DNA of 64,000 bases from Candidatus Flexifilum affinis. Its GTDB lineage: Bacteria; Chloroflexota; Anaerolineae; Aggregatilineales; Phototrophicaceae. The notes beneath the pieces are model-generated. The model did not search any database, was not told where the DNA came from, and saw nothing but the letters and a program-made list of their open reading frames with translations. The position numbers were made by a program, and so were the translations under genes. This document shows positions 50,680 through 60,150 of this stretch, one piece after another; position 1 is the first letter of the stretch, and each line of letters opens with the position of its first letter. The stretch spans positions 62,001-126,000 of the forward strand of contig JADJPJ010000019.1 in NCBI GenBank assembly GCA_016713325.1, in the 5' to 3' direction.

Positions 50680-51864
50680 ATGGCATCGTTATCCCGTGTC
50701 CTTACCGTTGACCCGACCGGAAGATTGTCGCGCGTCGTGCGCACCGCAATCGATCTGTCCGATGTATCGGCGGTTCAGGTTGACGTTCCCGGCGGCACTG
50801 AAGCATTGGACGAGTTGAAATTCACTCCGCCCACGCTGGTCGTGACGGCGGTCACTCTGGACGGCGTCGACCCGGATACCGACGGCATCACGCTGGCGAC
50901 ACGTATCAAGCGCGATTACCCGCTGATTCCCGTGGTGGTCATCGCCGACCCCGACGAGGCGGAAGAAGAGATCGCCACCGATGCGGCATTCCTGTACCTG
51001 CGCCGCCCTGTCGACCCGGCTCAGGTCATGCGTATCATCAACGCAGGCCTCAATTACCGCGACATCTTCCTGGCGGCGCACCAGCCGGCCCGCCGCGTCG
51101 AATCCGACGCCGAGCTGGGCGGCATCCCGGCCCTCGACCGCAGGTTTGTGGAAAAAGTGGTGGACGTGCTCGCCAACGACATCCGTCCGATGGCCATTCT
51201 GCTGGCGAACCGGGCCGGCGAAATCGTCTACGAAAATGGCGCCGGCGGCTACCTGAACCGCGACACGCTTCTGGGAGCCCTGGCCCCCGCCGTTCAGGCC
51301 AACGTGCGCATGTCGGATGTCGTCGGCAAGCAGCCCTCGACGCTCAACTTTTACGATGGCGACCAGTACGACATTTTCACACTCTCTGTCGGATTCCACT
51401 TCACGCTCTGCATTGTGATGGACGGGCAGGGTGGGCGGCGGCACTTCGGCGCCGTCAACCGCTTTGGGCCGCGCGCCGTCGAGGACCTGCTGGCCGTGCT
51501 CGGCACGTCGGCCTTCTCCCTCGATCTGCCTGCCTCAGCCGGAGAAGCACCCCCGCGCCGGCGGACGACCGTCAAGGCCATCACGCAGGAGATTCCCGCG
51601 CCCGACCTCACCCAACTGGCCCGCGCCGAAACGTGGGAATCGGAGGTCGCCCCGCCGCCAGAGCCGGAACCGCTCCAGTTGGAGCCAATCGCCGACTTCG
51701 ACGTGTCGGTATTCGATGCCAGCCTGGAAAACCTCGACGCCCTCATGGAAGAAGCCGAAGATCTGTTCGACCCGGAGAAACTGGCGGAAATCGCCGACGA
51801 GTCGCGCCGCGATCGCGGACCGCTGACCTATGAAGAAGCGCGTCAGCTTGGCATTCTGCCGTGA
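50680..51864 (+). CDS. Receiver-like-domain protein with C-terminal acidic region
   Basis: A 394-residue protein. Residues 1-130 fold like a response-regulator receiver (SRVLTVDPTGRLSRVVRTAI, TPPTLVVTAVTLDG, PVVVIADPDEAEEEI, YLRRPVDPAQVMRII). The usual phospho-Asp and conserved Lys are not clearly conserved, so it may be phosphorylation-independent. A middle region (about 145-290) recalls a roadblock/PAS-like sensor, and the acidic C-terminus (LEPIADFDVSVFDASLENLDALMEEAEDLFD) may be an interaction tail. The start at 50680 is preferred over TTG 50677. Its stop overlaps the GTG of the kinase gene by four bases, so the two are coupled. Confidence 0.7.
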   Translation: MASLSRVLTVDPTGRLSRVVRTAIDLSDVSAVQVDVPGGTEALDELKFTPPTLVVTAVTLDGVDPDTDGITLATRIKRDYPLIPVVVIADPDEAEEEIATDAAFLYLRRPVDPAQVMRIINAGLNYRDIFLAAHQPARRVESDAELGGIPALDRRFVEKVVDVLANDIRPMAILLANRAGEIVYENGAGGYLNRDTLLGALAPAVQANVRMSDVVGKQPSTLNFYDGDQYDIFTLSVGFHFTLCIVMDGQGGRRHFGAVNRFGPRAVEDLLAVLGTSAFSLDLPASAGEAPPRRRTTVKAITQEIPAPDLTQLARAETWESEVAPPPEPEPLQLEPIADFDVSVFDASLENLDALMEEAEDLFDPEKLAEIADESRRDRGPLTYEEARQLGILP

Positions 51865-53432
51865 AACCTGCGTTGATCGGCAAGCAGCTTGGCGACTACA
51901 CGCTCGTCCGACTGCTGGCGACGGGAGGTATGTCGCGCATCTATGAAGGCCTCGACCGGCAGCTTGACCGGCGCGCCGCCGTCAAGGTGCTGGACCTGGA
52001 CGCCGACGCCGACGAAAGTGAGGCGATGAAGCTGCGCTTCACGCGCGAAGCCCGAGCGCTGGCGAGACTCGAACACCCCCACATCATTTCCATCTACCAG
52101 TATGGCGAGGAGGACGGACTGTTCTTCATCGCCATGAAGCTGATCGACGGCACCGATCTGGCCCAGGAACTGAAGGAACTCAAGCGCCGGAATACCTACA
52201 TGGAACCGGCGCGGGCGCTCTACATCCTGGAGCAGGTGGCGCAGGCCATCGACGCCGCCCACGCCGCCGAGATCGTTCACCGCGACATCAAGCCCTCGAA
52301 CATTCTGATCGACCTGAACGACCGGGCGACCCTGAGCGACTTCGGATTGGTCATCCAGCCGGCGGTCGATGCCACCTATGGCACGGCGTTTGGTACACCG
52401 CGCTACATCTCACCCGAGCAGGCCACCGACTCCAGCCTGGCCGTGCCGCAGAGCGATATCTACTCGCTGGGAGTCATCGTCTACGAACTGCTGAGCGGCC
52501 GCACGCCGTTCGACGGCAAGTCGGCAATGGAGATCGCGCTCAGCCACATCAACGACGCGCCGCCGCCGCCGCGCTCAGTCAATGCGCTTATTCCGCTGGA
52601 AGTGGAGCGGGCGGTGCTGAAGGCGCTGGCCAAGGAGCCGACTCGCCGTTTTACCTCAGCGACTGAATTCATCGCGACCGTGCGCAAGGGTTACCGCGAT
52701 GCCGGCATCGTCGCCGACGACACAACCGGCCTGCCGCCGACGCAGACACTGCCGCAGGTCGCCGCCATGCGCGCCGGGCAGGCGCAGCAGCGCCCGCCTG
52801 TCCGCCGATCGTCGCGTGGGGGTATTCTCATCGGCATCGCCATTCTGACGCTGCTGGCATTGGCCGTCATCCTGCTCAACCTGGGCAGCGGCAGCGGCGG
52901 CGCCCCGTCCGCGACGCGCCTCGCCAGTGATTCGACGAATGCCGCCACCGTCGACAGCATCACAACCGCGATTTACGTGCTGCTGGACGACGCCGCGACG
53001 GATACGCCGGTCCCGGCTGCCCTGGCCACGATGTGGCACGATACGGCGAAAGCCATTCTGCTGGTCTACGACGATGGCGCGTTGACTCTGGTCAATACCT
53101 CGGAGGCCGATCTCGACGTCACGTCGATCGATTTGGCTGTCGGCGTCGAGCAGAGTTTCAGCGGCGAGCGGATCACCCGCGGCGTGCTGGGCGCAGGCTC
53201 GTGCTTTCGCCTTCGCTTGCAAGACCGGCAGACCGATCTGCCGGACGGCTGCGACCAACTCCAGGCCGAGATCGCCGTGCGCGACCAGTCGGCGCTGTTC
53301 TGGCGGGCCGCCAATGGGGAAAACAGCGGTTTCGCTCTGCGCATCGGCGGCCAGGTGGCCGCCTTGTGCGAGTCCGTGCCGCGCGGCCAGACCCGGACCT
53401 GTCGCGCCGAAATCCCCGAGCGTGACTCGTAG
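51861..53432 (+). CDS. PknB-type membrane Ser/Thr protein kinase
   Basis: A 523-residue kinase with an N-terminal catalytic domain (YTLVRLLATGGMSRIYEG; Lys in RAAVKVLD; HRDIKPSNIL near residue 141; TLSDFGLVI near 155; SPEQATDSS). A membrane helix (GILIGIAILTLLALAVILLNL, about 315-337) and an external domain of about 180 residues follow. The GTG start overlaps the receiver-like gene by four bases. The kinase presumably acts on the receiver-like protein or the sigma system in the same cluster, but this is inference from location. Confidence 0.93.
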   Translation: MKPALIGKQLGDYTLVRLLATGGMSRIYEGLDRQLDRRAAVKVLDLDADADESEAMKLRFTREARALARLEHPHIISIYQYGEEDGLFFIAMKLIDGTDLAQELKELKRRNTYMEPARALYILEQVAQAIDAAHAAEIVHRDIKPSNILIDLNDRATLSDFGLVIQPAVDATYGTAFGTPRYISPEQATDSSLAVPQSDIYSLGVIVYELLSGRTPFDGKSAMEIALSHINDAPPPPRSVNALIPLEVERAVLKALAKEPTRRFTSATEFIATVRKGYRDAGIVADDTTGLPPTQTLPQVAAMRAGQAQQRPPVRRSSRGGILIGIAILTLLALAVILLNLGSGSGGAPSATRLASDSTNAATVDSITTAIYVLLDDAATDTPVPAALATMWHDTAKAILLVYDDGALTLVNTSEADLDVTSIDLAVGVEQSFSGERITRGVLGAGSCFRLRLQDRQTDLPDGCDQLQAEIAVRDQSALFWRAANGENSGFALRIGGQVAALCESVPRGQTRTCRAEIPERDS

Positions 53433-53434
53433 CG

Positions 53435-53998
53435 TCAGCGCTTCGGCTTGCCCGTTTCCGGGTCGATATACTCCCAGTCATCCAAATTTGCGGTACCCGA
53501 TGGCGGCGTCCTGCGTGAACGCGTATCGCCGCGCATCAGGGCGTTGAATTCGTCGTCCGCGCCGGCCCGGCGGTTTTGCAGCTTGTCCTGCGACGAGACG
53601 ACTTCTACGCGCACCCGCCGCTCACGCCGGTCGAGTAACCAGCTCAGCACAGCTTCAATGACGCCCATGATCACCGCGCCGACGATCGCCCACAGAAAGC
53701 TGTCGATCACCAGTCGTCCGCCGGTCAGCGTGCCGGTGACCTCGGACAGCGTCGCGGCCAGCGCCAGCATTGCGCCGTCGATCACGACGATGATCAGGCC
53801 GAGCGTCAGAAAGATGAGCGGGCAGGTGAGGATCTTGAGGATCGGCTTGATCAGGATGTTGGCTAACGCAAAGGCCACCGCGACCACAGCCACGGTCGGC
53901 ACCTGATTGCCGATGATACGAATGCCGGGTAGCAGCCCGGAGGTGATGACGGCGACGGCGATGGCATTGATGACGAATTCGAGAATCCATCCACGCAT
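53435..53998 (-). CDS. Phage-holin-4-like membrane protein
   Basis: A 187-residue protein with about four membrane segments (AIAVAVITSGLLPGIRIIG, VAVVAVAFALANILIKPILKIL, LIFLTLGLIIVVIDGAMLAL, FLWAIVGAVIMGVIEAVLSW) and a cytoplasmic charged tail. This is the arrangement of the Phage_holin_4_2 superfamily, found in ordinary chromosomes and not evidence of a prophage. The ATG has GAGAGGGA five bases upstream. It is convergent with the kinase gene with only two bases between stops. Cellular function unknown. Confidence 0.8.
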   Translation of the reverse strand: MRGWILEFVINAIAVAVITSGLLPGIRIIGNQVPTVAVVAVAFALANILIKPILKILTCPLIFLTLGLIIVVIDGAMLALAATLSEVTGTLTGGRLVIDSFLWAIVGAVIMGVIEAVLSWLLDRRERRVRVEVVSSQDKLQNRRAGADDEFNALMRGDTRSRRTPPSGTANLDDWEYIDPETGKPKR

Positions 53999-54097
53999 GG
54001 CAGTCCCTCTCTCATAACTTCCACTGAAAAGACTGAGGACTGAGCGCGAACCCGTGGTTCTGCTCAGCCCTCAGCTTTCAAGGTGTCGTTTCGTTGT

Positions 54098-57000
54098 TTA
54101 CGGGCGCTGGCGGTTGCCCCGCAGCGCGAAGAACAACAGCAGCAGGATGACCAGCACGGCCAGACCCACCAGCAGCAGCGGCGCCAGATCACCACCCGCC
54201 GGCGGGCTGTCGGCCGTGATCGGCGTCAGCGTGCCCTCGGGCGTGGGTGACGCGGCCTGCGCGACGCTTTCCAGCGGCGTGGCCGTGGCTTCTTCGGTGG
54301 GCGCAGCGACCGCGGTCTGCTGGGCGCTGCGCGTTTCCTGCGCGTTTGCGGTCGCCTCTTCAATGATGGCAGTGGCGGTCGCAAAGAGCGCGCTCTCGAC
54401 CGCCGCGGCCGTCGAAGTGGCTTCCTGGCCCGACTGCGCGGTGGTGCTGGCGAACGCCTGGGCTGTGCCTGTGGCCTGTTCGATGATGGCGGTAGCTGTC
54501 GCTGCGAGGGCGTTCTCCTCGGCCAAAGCGGTGGCGCTGGCGGCCTGGTTGGTTCCCGACTGTGCCGTTTCGCTGGCGATCGCCTCGGCGATGGCCGTTG
54601 CGGTCTGATCGGCAATCAGCGCCGACTGCGCGACTGTGGCGGCCCCTTCAGTCGCTGCCTGCCTGGTGGCCGCCTGTTCCGTCGCCGCCTGCTCTGTCAG
54701 CGCTGCGGCAGTGTCAGCGGTGGCGGCATCTGCGGTAGCGGCCTGTTCAGTGGCCGCCTGGGCGGTAGATGCGCTCTCCGTCGCGGCGGCAGCAGTCGCA
54801 GCATTCGCTGTGGCTGCGTCGTTCGCACTGGCGGTCTGCTGCGCCGACTGCGTCCGCTGGGCCACCGTAGCGCTCGCATCAGCCGTCTGCTGGGCTTCCA
54901 GAGATGCTTGTGCTTCCGCGGTCAGGGTCGCTTCCGCGCCGGATGTTGCCATGGATTCCGCCGTCGCGGTATTCACAGCCGCCTGAGTAGCCACGGCCGA
55001 GCGCGTGCTGCGCGCATCCTGGGTCTGCTGGGCGTTCTGACGTGCCTGGGCGTTGGACGTCGCGAGCGCATCGCGCGTCGCCATCTGGACAGTCGTCTGG
55101 AGATCCGCAAGCTGCTGAGCACTTGTGGCTGTCGCATCGGCGGTGGCGCTGGCATTGGCATCAGCCGTCGCGCTGGCTTCGGCGTTGGCCGTCGCACTCG
55201 CATCGGCGTTGGCGGTCGCACTGGCGTCGGCGTTGGCGGTCGCGCTGGCTTCGGCGTTGGTCGTCGCATCGGCGTTGGCGGTCGCACTGGCGCCGGCATT
55301 GGCGGTGGCGGCTTCCGCGGTCGCTGTGGCGGCCCCTGCGGTTGCGCCTGCTGCGGTTGCCGCCACTGCGGTTGCCGCCGTCTCCGTTCGCGCTGCCAGC
55401 GCTTCTGCGGATGCAGCAGCGGCGGTGGCGGAGAATGCCGATTCGGTCTGACGCGCCTCGCCGGTCGTCGTGGCTGCTTGAGCAGTGGCTGCCTGAGCAG
55501 TGGCTGCTTGAGCCGCGGCTGCCTGAGCGGTGGCCTGATCAAGGGCCTCGGCGCTCGCCGTAGCCGCCTGGACGGTCGCTTCGGCATTGGCAGCGGCAGC
55601 GGCTTCGCCGGTCAGGGTTGCGGCGGCGCCGGTTGCGATTTCCGCTGCGGCTGCCTGGGTGGCCAGCGCGACAGCTGCCTGTGTGGATTCGGCAACGGCC
55701 TGCGCGGTCGCGGCGCCGGCCTGGGCCGTGCCTGTTCCCTGCTGAGCAGCGTTGGCTGTGGCGGTCTGATCGGCCTCAAACTGCGCGGTGCCGGACGCGG
55801 CGATGACCGCCTCCTGCGTGGCGGTAGCCTGAGACTGTGCCACAGCGGTTGCGGCGATGACCGCTTCCTGTGTGGCGGTGGCTTGAGACTGGGCCACAAC
55901 GGTTGCGGCGACAATCGCTTCCTGGGTAGCGGTCGCCTGGACGGCGACGGCGCTGGCCGTGGCGTTGATCGTCTGCTGCGTGGCGGTGGCCTGGGCCCGA
56001 GCGGCTGCGGTTGCGCTGGCCGCCGGGGCCGGGTCAATGGTGAAGGGAATCTCGATAGTCCCGGTCTGGTCGCTGGCGTTCTGCGCGGCGATGGTGAGCG
56101 TATGCTCGCCCGGCGCGTAATCGAGGACGGCGATGGTGAACTCGGCCGGGTCGGTGGTCAGCGTCTCCGCGGAGTCCCCATCGACCAGCACCATGGCGTC
56201 GGTAATCGGCGTCTGGGAGACGAAGTTCACCTGAACATTAGTGTCGGCGGTCAGGTTGTCACCCGCACTCAGGCCCGTGAGCAGAATCTGCGGCGGCAGC
56301 GCGCCGATCAGCACCGTCACGGCCGCCTGGCCGGTCTGTCCGTTGTCGGTCGTCACGGAGACGGTGACGTCGGTCGCGCCGGGGGGGAAGGTCATCGGGT
56401 CCAGGCCAATCAGGCCGGACGAATCCTGCACCAGCGGTGTCTCGTCGGCGGTCGCGGTGATGTTGGTCACGGCGCCCTGGCCGGTCACGCCGATGGTGAA
56501 GGTCACCGGCTCGGTGATGCTTTGACCATCCTCCAGGCCGCGGATTGCCACGACGGGCGGGACCGCCGCAATCGTGAACAGCAGTGTGGACTGGCCTTCG
56601 CGTCCGCCCGCATTGCGCAGCGTCACGGAGGCTGCATGCTGGCCGGGTGTGAACTGGAGCGGGTCGATGGTAAAGCTGTACGGCTCGGTCAGAACGACCG
56701 GCGTTCCACCGTCGATGGCGACGCTCACCTCGGTGACGGGCGTCTGCCCGCCGGCCGTGATCGTCACGGTCACCGGCTCGGCGATCTCGCCCAGGCTGGC
56801 CAGATCCGGCTCGTACAGCGCAGTCGGCGGCAGCGCGCCAATGGTGATTTCGGCCGAGGCCAGGCCCACGTCGCCATCTTCGTCGGTGGCCGCCACGGTC
56901 AGCGGATACGTGCCGGGCGCGAACTGCGCAGGGTCGATGGTGAACTCGTACGGCGCTTCGGTCAGGCTGACCGGTCCGGCATCGTCAAAGGCAAAGCTGA

Positions 57001-58024
57001 CCCCGGTCAGCGCATCGTCAGCGCCCACTTGTGCGGTGATCGTCGTCAGCTGTGTGATCGGCTCGGTCGGCAGATTGGGCAGGACGATCACCGGTATGGG
57101 GATCGGCGCGCGCAGTTCGGCAGTCGCTTCATCTGTGCCTTCCGGCACCGTGACGCGCAGGCCGAAGGGGTAGACCGTGCCATCGAGCGGCACGTCGGCG
57201 TTGAGGGTGATCACGTATTGGCTGCGCAGCAGCGCCGCCAATTCCGTGTAAATCGTCTCCAACTGCTCTGGCGTGGGCGATTCGTAGAAGCGGGCGTTGG
57301 TGCTTTCGGAAAGCTGCGCGAGATAGCTGCGATCCGTTCCGAAACCCAGGCCCACCGTGTAGACGGGAACGCCGCGCGTCAGGGCTTCCAGGGCGGCGGC
57401 ATCGCGCTCGACCAGGCTGTTTCCGCCATACTCGCCGCCATCGCTCAACAGGACGACTACGCGCCGGGATACAGGCGCTTCAGCGGCCAACCGGACGGCA
57501 TCGTAGCCGGCCTGATAAAGCGCCGTTTCGCCGCCGACGTTCAGGTTATCGATGGCCGCTAGAACGGCATCATGATCGGTAGTGAAGGGCTGTACAACCG
57601 AGACGTTGGTGCCGAAGGTGACCAGAGCGACCGGATCGCCCTCGCGGATATCCGCGACAAAGGCGCGAGCGGCTTCTTTTGCACGGCCGAAGGGAGACGC
57701 TTCGTCAACAATCCCTGACATGCTGCTGCTGACATCCAGGACCAGCACGGTCGCAAACGGGAGTGCGTCGTCGGTGATGTTCTGGACTTCGACGATCTGG
57801 CCGAAGTCGGCCAGCGCGCCGGTCAGGGTGAACTCGGCGGCGGTCAACCCGCCCCGAGGCTGCCCCAGCGCATCATAAACATTGGCAGTGATGACGGCAG
57901 TTGGAAGGTCTGTCGCATTCACCCCGGTGATTTCGATTCTCACCGCACTGCTGTCCTGCATGGCGAACAAAGTCACCGGCAGCAGCACGACGACAAAAAG
58001 CAAAAGCGGCAGGAGTTTCTTCAA
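54098..58024 (-). CDS. Secreted VWA protein with Ig-like repeats and Ala/Thr/Gln stalk
   Basis: About 1308 residues. A signal peptide (LLPLLLFVVVLLPVTLFA) leads to a VWA domain with MIDAS LDVSSSMSG near residue 93 and metal residues in VTFGTN and LLSDGGEYGG. Four Ig-like repeats follow (about 330-650, each with an FTI- or ...VSVAIDGG-like strand). Then comes a ~590-residue low-complexity stretch of ATAQ/ATAT/TANADAS type (about 665-1255), and a C-terminal membrane helix (LAPLLLVGLAVLVILLLLFFAL) with RGNRQRP at the end. The TTG at 58024 is used: GGGGAGGC lies about seven bases upstream and the signal peptide begins there. It is a surface protein, probably projected on a stalk. Many false ORFs in other frames arise from this composition. 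Confidence 0.9.
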   Translation of the reverse strand: MKKLLPLLLFVVVLLPVTLFAMQDSSAVRIEITGVNATDLPTAVITANVYDALGQPRGGLTAAEFTLTGALADFGQIVEVQNITDDALPFATVLVLDVSSSMSGIVDEASPFGRAKEAARAFVADIREGDPVALVTFGTNVSVVQPFTTDHDAVLAAIDNLNVGGETALYQAGYDAVRLAAEAPVSRRVVVLLSDGGEYGGNSLVERDAAALEALTRGVPVYTVGLGFGTDRSYLAQLSESTNARFYESPTPEQLETIYTELAALLRSQYVITLNADVPLDGTVYPFGLRVTVPEGTDEATAELRAPIPIPVIVLPNLPTEPITQLTTITAQVGADDALTGVSFAFDDAGPVSLTEAPYEFTIDPAQFAPGTYPLTVAATDEDGDVGLASAEITIGALPPTALYEPDLASLGEIAEPVTVTITAGGQTPVTEVSVAIDGGTPVVLTEPYSFTIDPLQFTPGQHAASVTLRNAGGREGQSTLLFTIAAVPPVVAIRGLEDGQSITEPVTFTIGVTGQGAVTNITATADETPLVQDSSGLIGLDPMTFPPGATDVTVSVTTDNGQTGQAAVTVLIGALPPQILLTGLSAGDNLTADTNVQVNFVSQTPITDAMVLVDGDSAETLTTDPAEFTIAVLDYAPGEHTLTIAAQNASDQTGTIEIPFTIDPAPAASATAAARAQATATQQTINATASAVAVQATATQEAIVAATVVAQSQATATQEAVIAATAVAQSQATATQEAVIAASGTAQFEADQTATANAAQQGTGTAQAGAATAQAVAESTQAAVALATQAAAAEIATGAAATLTGEAAAAANAEATVQAATASAEALDQATAQAAAAQAATAQAATAQAATTTGEARQTESAFSATAAAASAEALAARTETAATAVAATAAGATAGAATATAEAATANAGASATANADATTNAEASATANADASATANADASATANAEASATADANASATADATATSAQQLADLQTTVQMATRDALATSNAQARQNAQQTQDARSTRSAVATQAAVNTATAESMATSGAEATLTAEAQASLEAQQTADASATVAQRTQSAQQTASANDAATANAATAAAATESASTAQAATEQAATADAATADTAAALTEQAATEQAATRQAATEGAATVAQSALIADQTATAIAEAIASETAQSGTNQAASATALAEENALAATATAIIEQATGTAQAFASTTAQSGQEATSTAAAVESALFATATAIIEEATANAQETRSAQQTAVAAPTEEATATPLESVAQAASPTPEGTLTPITADSPPAGGDLAPLLLVGLAVLVILLLLFFALRGNRQRP

Positions 58025-58221
58025 AAGTGCGCCTCCCCCAAAGAGATGATGGCTTCCGCGTAGAGCCCATAAACACAAGGATCAATTGTAAGGGAGTTTC
58101 GTGGCTTTGGCGAATGCTGCAATCCCCAAGCTAACAGAAAAGAATCCTCATCTTGTGCGCCACTGGACGCCTTCCCATGGCGGCCGCGATTTCTTGAGGA
58201 TTGGCCCTATTAAACCGATGA

Positions 58222-58227
58222 TATAAT
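58222..58227 (+). promoter_or_regulatory. Candidate -10 of gatC
   Basis: TATAAT 40 bp before the gatC ATG; a TTGGCC at 58201 gives a spacer of 15 bp. Divergent from the VWA gene, so a promoter is expected here. Confidence 0.4.
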
Positions 58228-58267
58228 GCGGACAGATCGAGACAAGCAGCCTCAGGACGAAAACCAC

Positions 58268-58558
58268 ATGGAACTATCGCATGATGAGGTCCGCCGCATC
58301 GCCGAACTCGCCAAGCTGGAGCTGACAGACGACGAAGTCATCCTTTACGCCGGGCAGCTCTCCCATGTGCTCGATTACTTCCAGAAACTTCAGCAGGTGG
58401 ATACCTCACATATTCCGCCCACAGCCTCAGTGCTCCCGTTGAAGAATGTCTTCCGGGAGGACATCCCCAAGCCGCCGCTTTTGCCCGAGGAAGTCGTGGC
58501 CAACGCCGCCCACACGCTGGACAACCAGTTTCTCGTCGAGGACGTCTTCGGCGACTGA
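58268..58558 (+). CDS. gatC: Glutamyl-tRNA(Gln) amidotransferase subunit C
   Basis: A 96-residue GatC, the small subunit of the GatCAB amidotransferase that converts Glu-tRNA(Gln) or Asp-tRNA(Asn) to the amide form. ELSHDEVRRIAELAKLELTDDEV, HVLDYFQKLQQVDTSHIPPTA, FREDIPKPPL and HTLDNQFLVEDVFGD are family hallmarks and cover the whole chain. ATG 58268 gives the standard length; the longer frame to 58226 does not. gatA is not adjacent; it must lie elsewhere or be distant. Confidence 0.95.
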   Translation: MELSHDEVRRIAELAKLELTDDEVILYAGQLSHVLDYFQKLQQVDTSHIPPTASVLPLKNVFREDIPKPPLLPEEVVANAAHTLDNQFLVEDVFGD

Positions 58559-58696
58559 CCCGCGCTTTCGCAGTTCGCCGCATTCTGCTGGCTGAGCACT
58601 CGGCGTCGAGCTGACGCGCGCCGCTCGTGCGTCAGACTGCTCTGCGGACCCTCATTCCTGGAAGCCGACCCTGCACCCTGAGGACATTCTGATCTC

Positions 58697-59509
58697 ATGC
58701 GTAAACGCCTGCTCATCATTGAAGACGACTTCGACGTTGCCGAGCTGTTGACGACCTATTTCCAGTATGCGGATTTCGAGGTGGCGCACGGCGCCAATGG
58801 CCGCGACGGCGTCGAACTGGCACGCCTGACCATGCCGCATGTCATCCTGCTCGACGTGATGCTGCCCGATATCGACGGCTACGATGTCTGCACGACACTG
58901 CGTCAGGTGGCCCTGACACGCTACATTCCGATCATCTTTCTCACCCAGCGCGGCGAACGCGCCGACAAAGTGGCGGGCCTGTCGCTTGGCGCGGACGACT
59001 ATGTGACCAAACCATTCGACATCGAGGAGCTCTGTCTGCGGGTGAACGGCGTCATCGACCGCGCTGGCCGGGAATGCCTGCACGAGCGGCGCACCGGCCT
59101 GCCGACTGGCTGTCTGGTTCATGACGAGCGCATCCGGCGGCGCGAAACCGGGGAATCGGGCCTGGAATTGGCGCTGGTCATCGAGCACTTCGAGGAATTT
59201 CGCGACGTTTTCGGCTTCATGGCCGCTGACGAGCTGTTCAGCTTCGCCGGACATGTCGTCACTGAAGCGGTGAAGCAGGTCGGCACGACCGACGACTTCA
59301 TTGGCGTCGAGGGCGATGCCTTCATGTTGATGACCTACAGCGAAGAGCCAGTCGCCCTGGTCGAGGAGATACGCAGGAACTTCGTCAATGGCGCTCGGGC
59401 ATTCTACCCGGACGTCGAACTCCAGCACGGGGGAGTCGCGACGGCACACGGCACCCGAAGGAGTGCGGCGACCCCACTGATGGTTATGCAGGCCTACGCC
59501 TATAACTAG
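58697..59509 (+). CDS. Response regulator with degenerate GGDEF-like domain
   Basis: A 270-residue regulator. Receiver domain (residues 1-120) with acidic pocket IIEDDFDV (Asp 10-11), phospho-Asp 53 in VILLDVMLPD, and Lys near 104 in YVTKPF, all conserved. The C-terminal part (about 155-265) has the size and order of a GGDEF domain, but the signature is replaced (FIGVEGDAFMLM), so cyclase activity is doubtful; a receptor or protein-interaction role is likelier. GAGGA lies 11 bases before the ATG. No cognate kinase adjoins it. Confidence 0.85.
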   Translation: MRKRLLIIEDDFDVAELLTTYFQYADFEVAHGANGRDGVELARLTMPHVILLDVMLPDIDGYDVCTTLRQVALTRYIPIIFLTQRGERADKVAGLSLGADDYVTKPFDIEELCLRVNGVIDRAGRECLHERRTGLPTGCLVHDERIRRRETGESGLELALVIEHFEEFRDVFGFMAADELFSFAGHVVTEAVKQVGTTDDFIGVEGDAFMLMTYSEEPVALVEEIRRNFVNGARAFYPDVELQHGGVATAHGTRRSAATPLMVMQAYAYN

Positions 59510-59552
59510 CGCAGGTCAGAGGTGGCGGCCAAACATGGCAACCAGATTGGGC

Positions 59553-59807
59553 TTACAGGCCGCGCAGTTTGTTGATGAGGCGGTTGAGAAGGGAACGATC
59601 GGTTGTGCGGAGAGTTTGCTTCTGAGCGACACCGCGCAGACGGGCGATCTCGCGAATCACCATGGCGCGATGTACAGCTTCGCCGTTGACGATATACCAG
59701 TGGTTCCCGCGGTACACAATGAAAGGTTCGCTGTTGTTGACCTTGGCATACGCGAATTTGAAGTTTTCGATGATGTCGCGCGGCGAAATGCTAGGGTCTT
59801 CGACCAT
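59553..59807 (-). CDS. Small DUF5678-like hypothetical protein (84 aa)
   Basis: An 84-residue protein with FIVYRGNHWYIVNGEAVHRAMVI, a short beta-beta unit of the kind found in DUF5678-type small proteins, and a basic helical end (RSLLNRLINKLRGL). AGGA lies eight bases before the ATG. It is convergent with the response-regulator gene. Such proteins are of unknown role. The gene looks real; its family name is tentative. Confidence 0.6.
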   Translation of the reverse strand: MVEDPSISPRDIIENFKFAYAKVNNSEPFIVYRGNHWYIVNGEAVHRAMVIREIARLRGVAQKQTLRTTDRSLLNRLINKLRGL

Positions 59808-60150
59808 TACCGATTATCCTGTCCGCTAGCTACACCTGAACCATTCACTCTAACCCCTACCTGCATTATAAAGCGAAGTTCGTAAATGGGACTTTCCGAA
59901 CATCAAAGATTCATGAATTTTTCGGCTGGTACAATGGTCCTGTTCCGGCCGGTTGCGCGGCCCGGATCGGATGGATCGGCCTGCCGGAGTGAGGTGCACA
60001 GGTCTGGGATTGTCCCTCCTATGCCATTCATCTACACTTGCGGATGTGCGATGACGCACCCGGCTCATGTCAATATCGGGCATTGCGGTCCGGGCAGGGC
60101 CCCCGATGCCCGTTTCACTCCATAGCGGCACACAACAGGAACACAGCAGC
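59808..60150. other. Intergenic with probable promoter for the epimerase
   Basis: A 343-bp gap upstream of the epimerase gene. A few short frames exist without ribosome sites. GGCTGGTACAATGG near 59930 contains an extended -10-like element. No repeat of the dispersed family is seen here. Confidence 0.4.

Noticed and set aside
53435..53998. Holin-like gene as evidence of a prophage
   Set aside because: No phage structural, integrase or lysis genes nearby; this superfamily is common on ordinary chromosomes.
54908..57562. 884-codon plus-strand frame opposite the VWA gene
   Set aside because: Gly/Arg/Cys-rich translation results from the Ala/Thr repeat codons of the real gene on the other strand.
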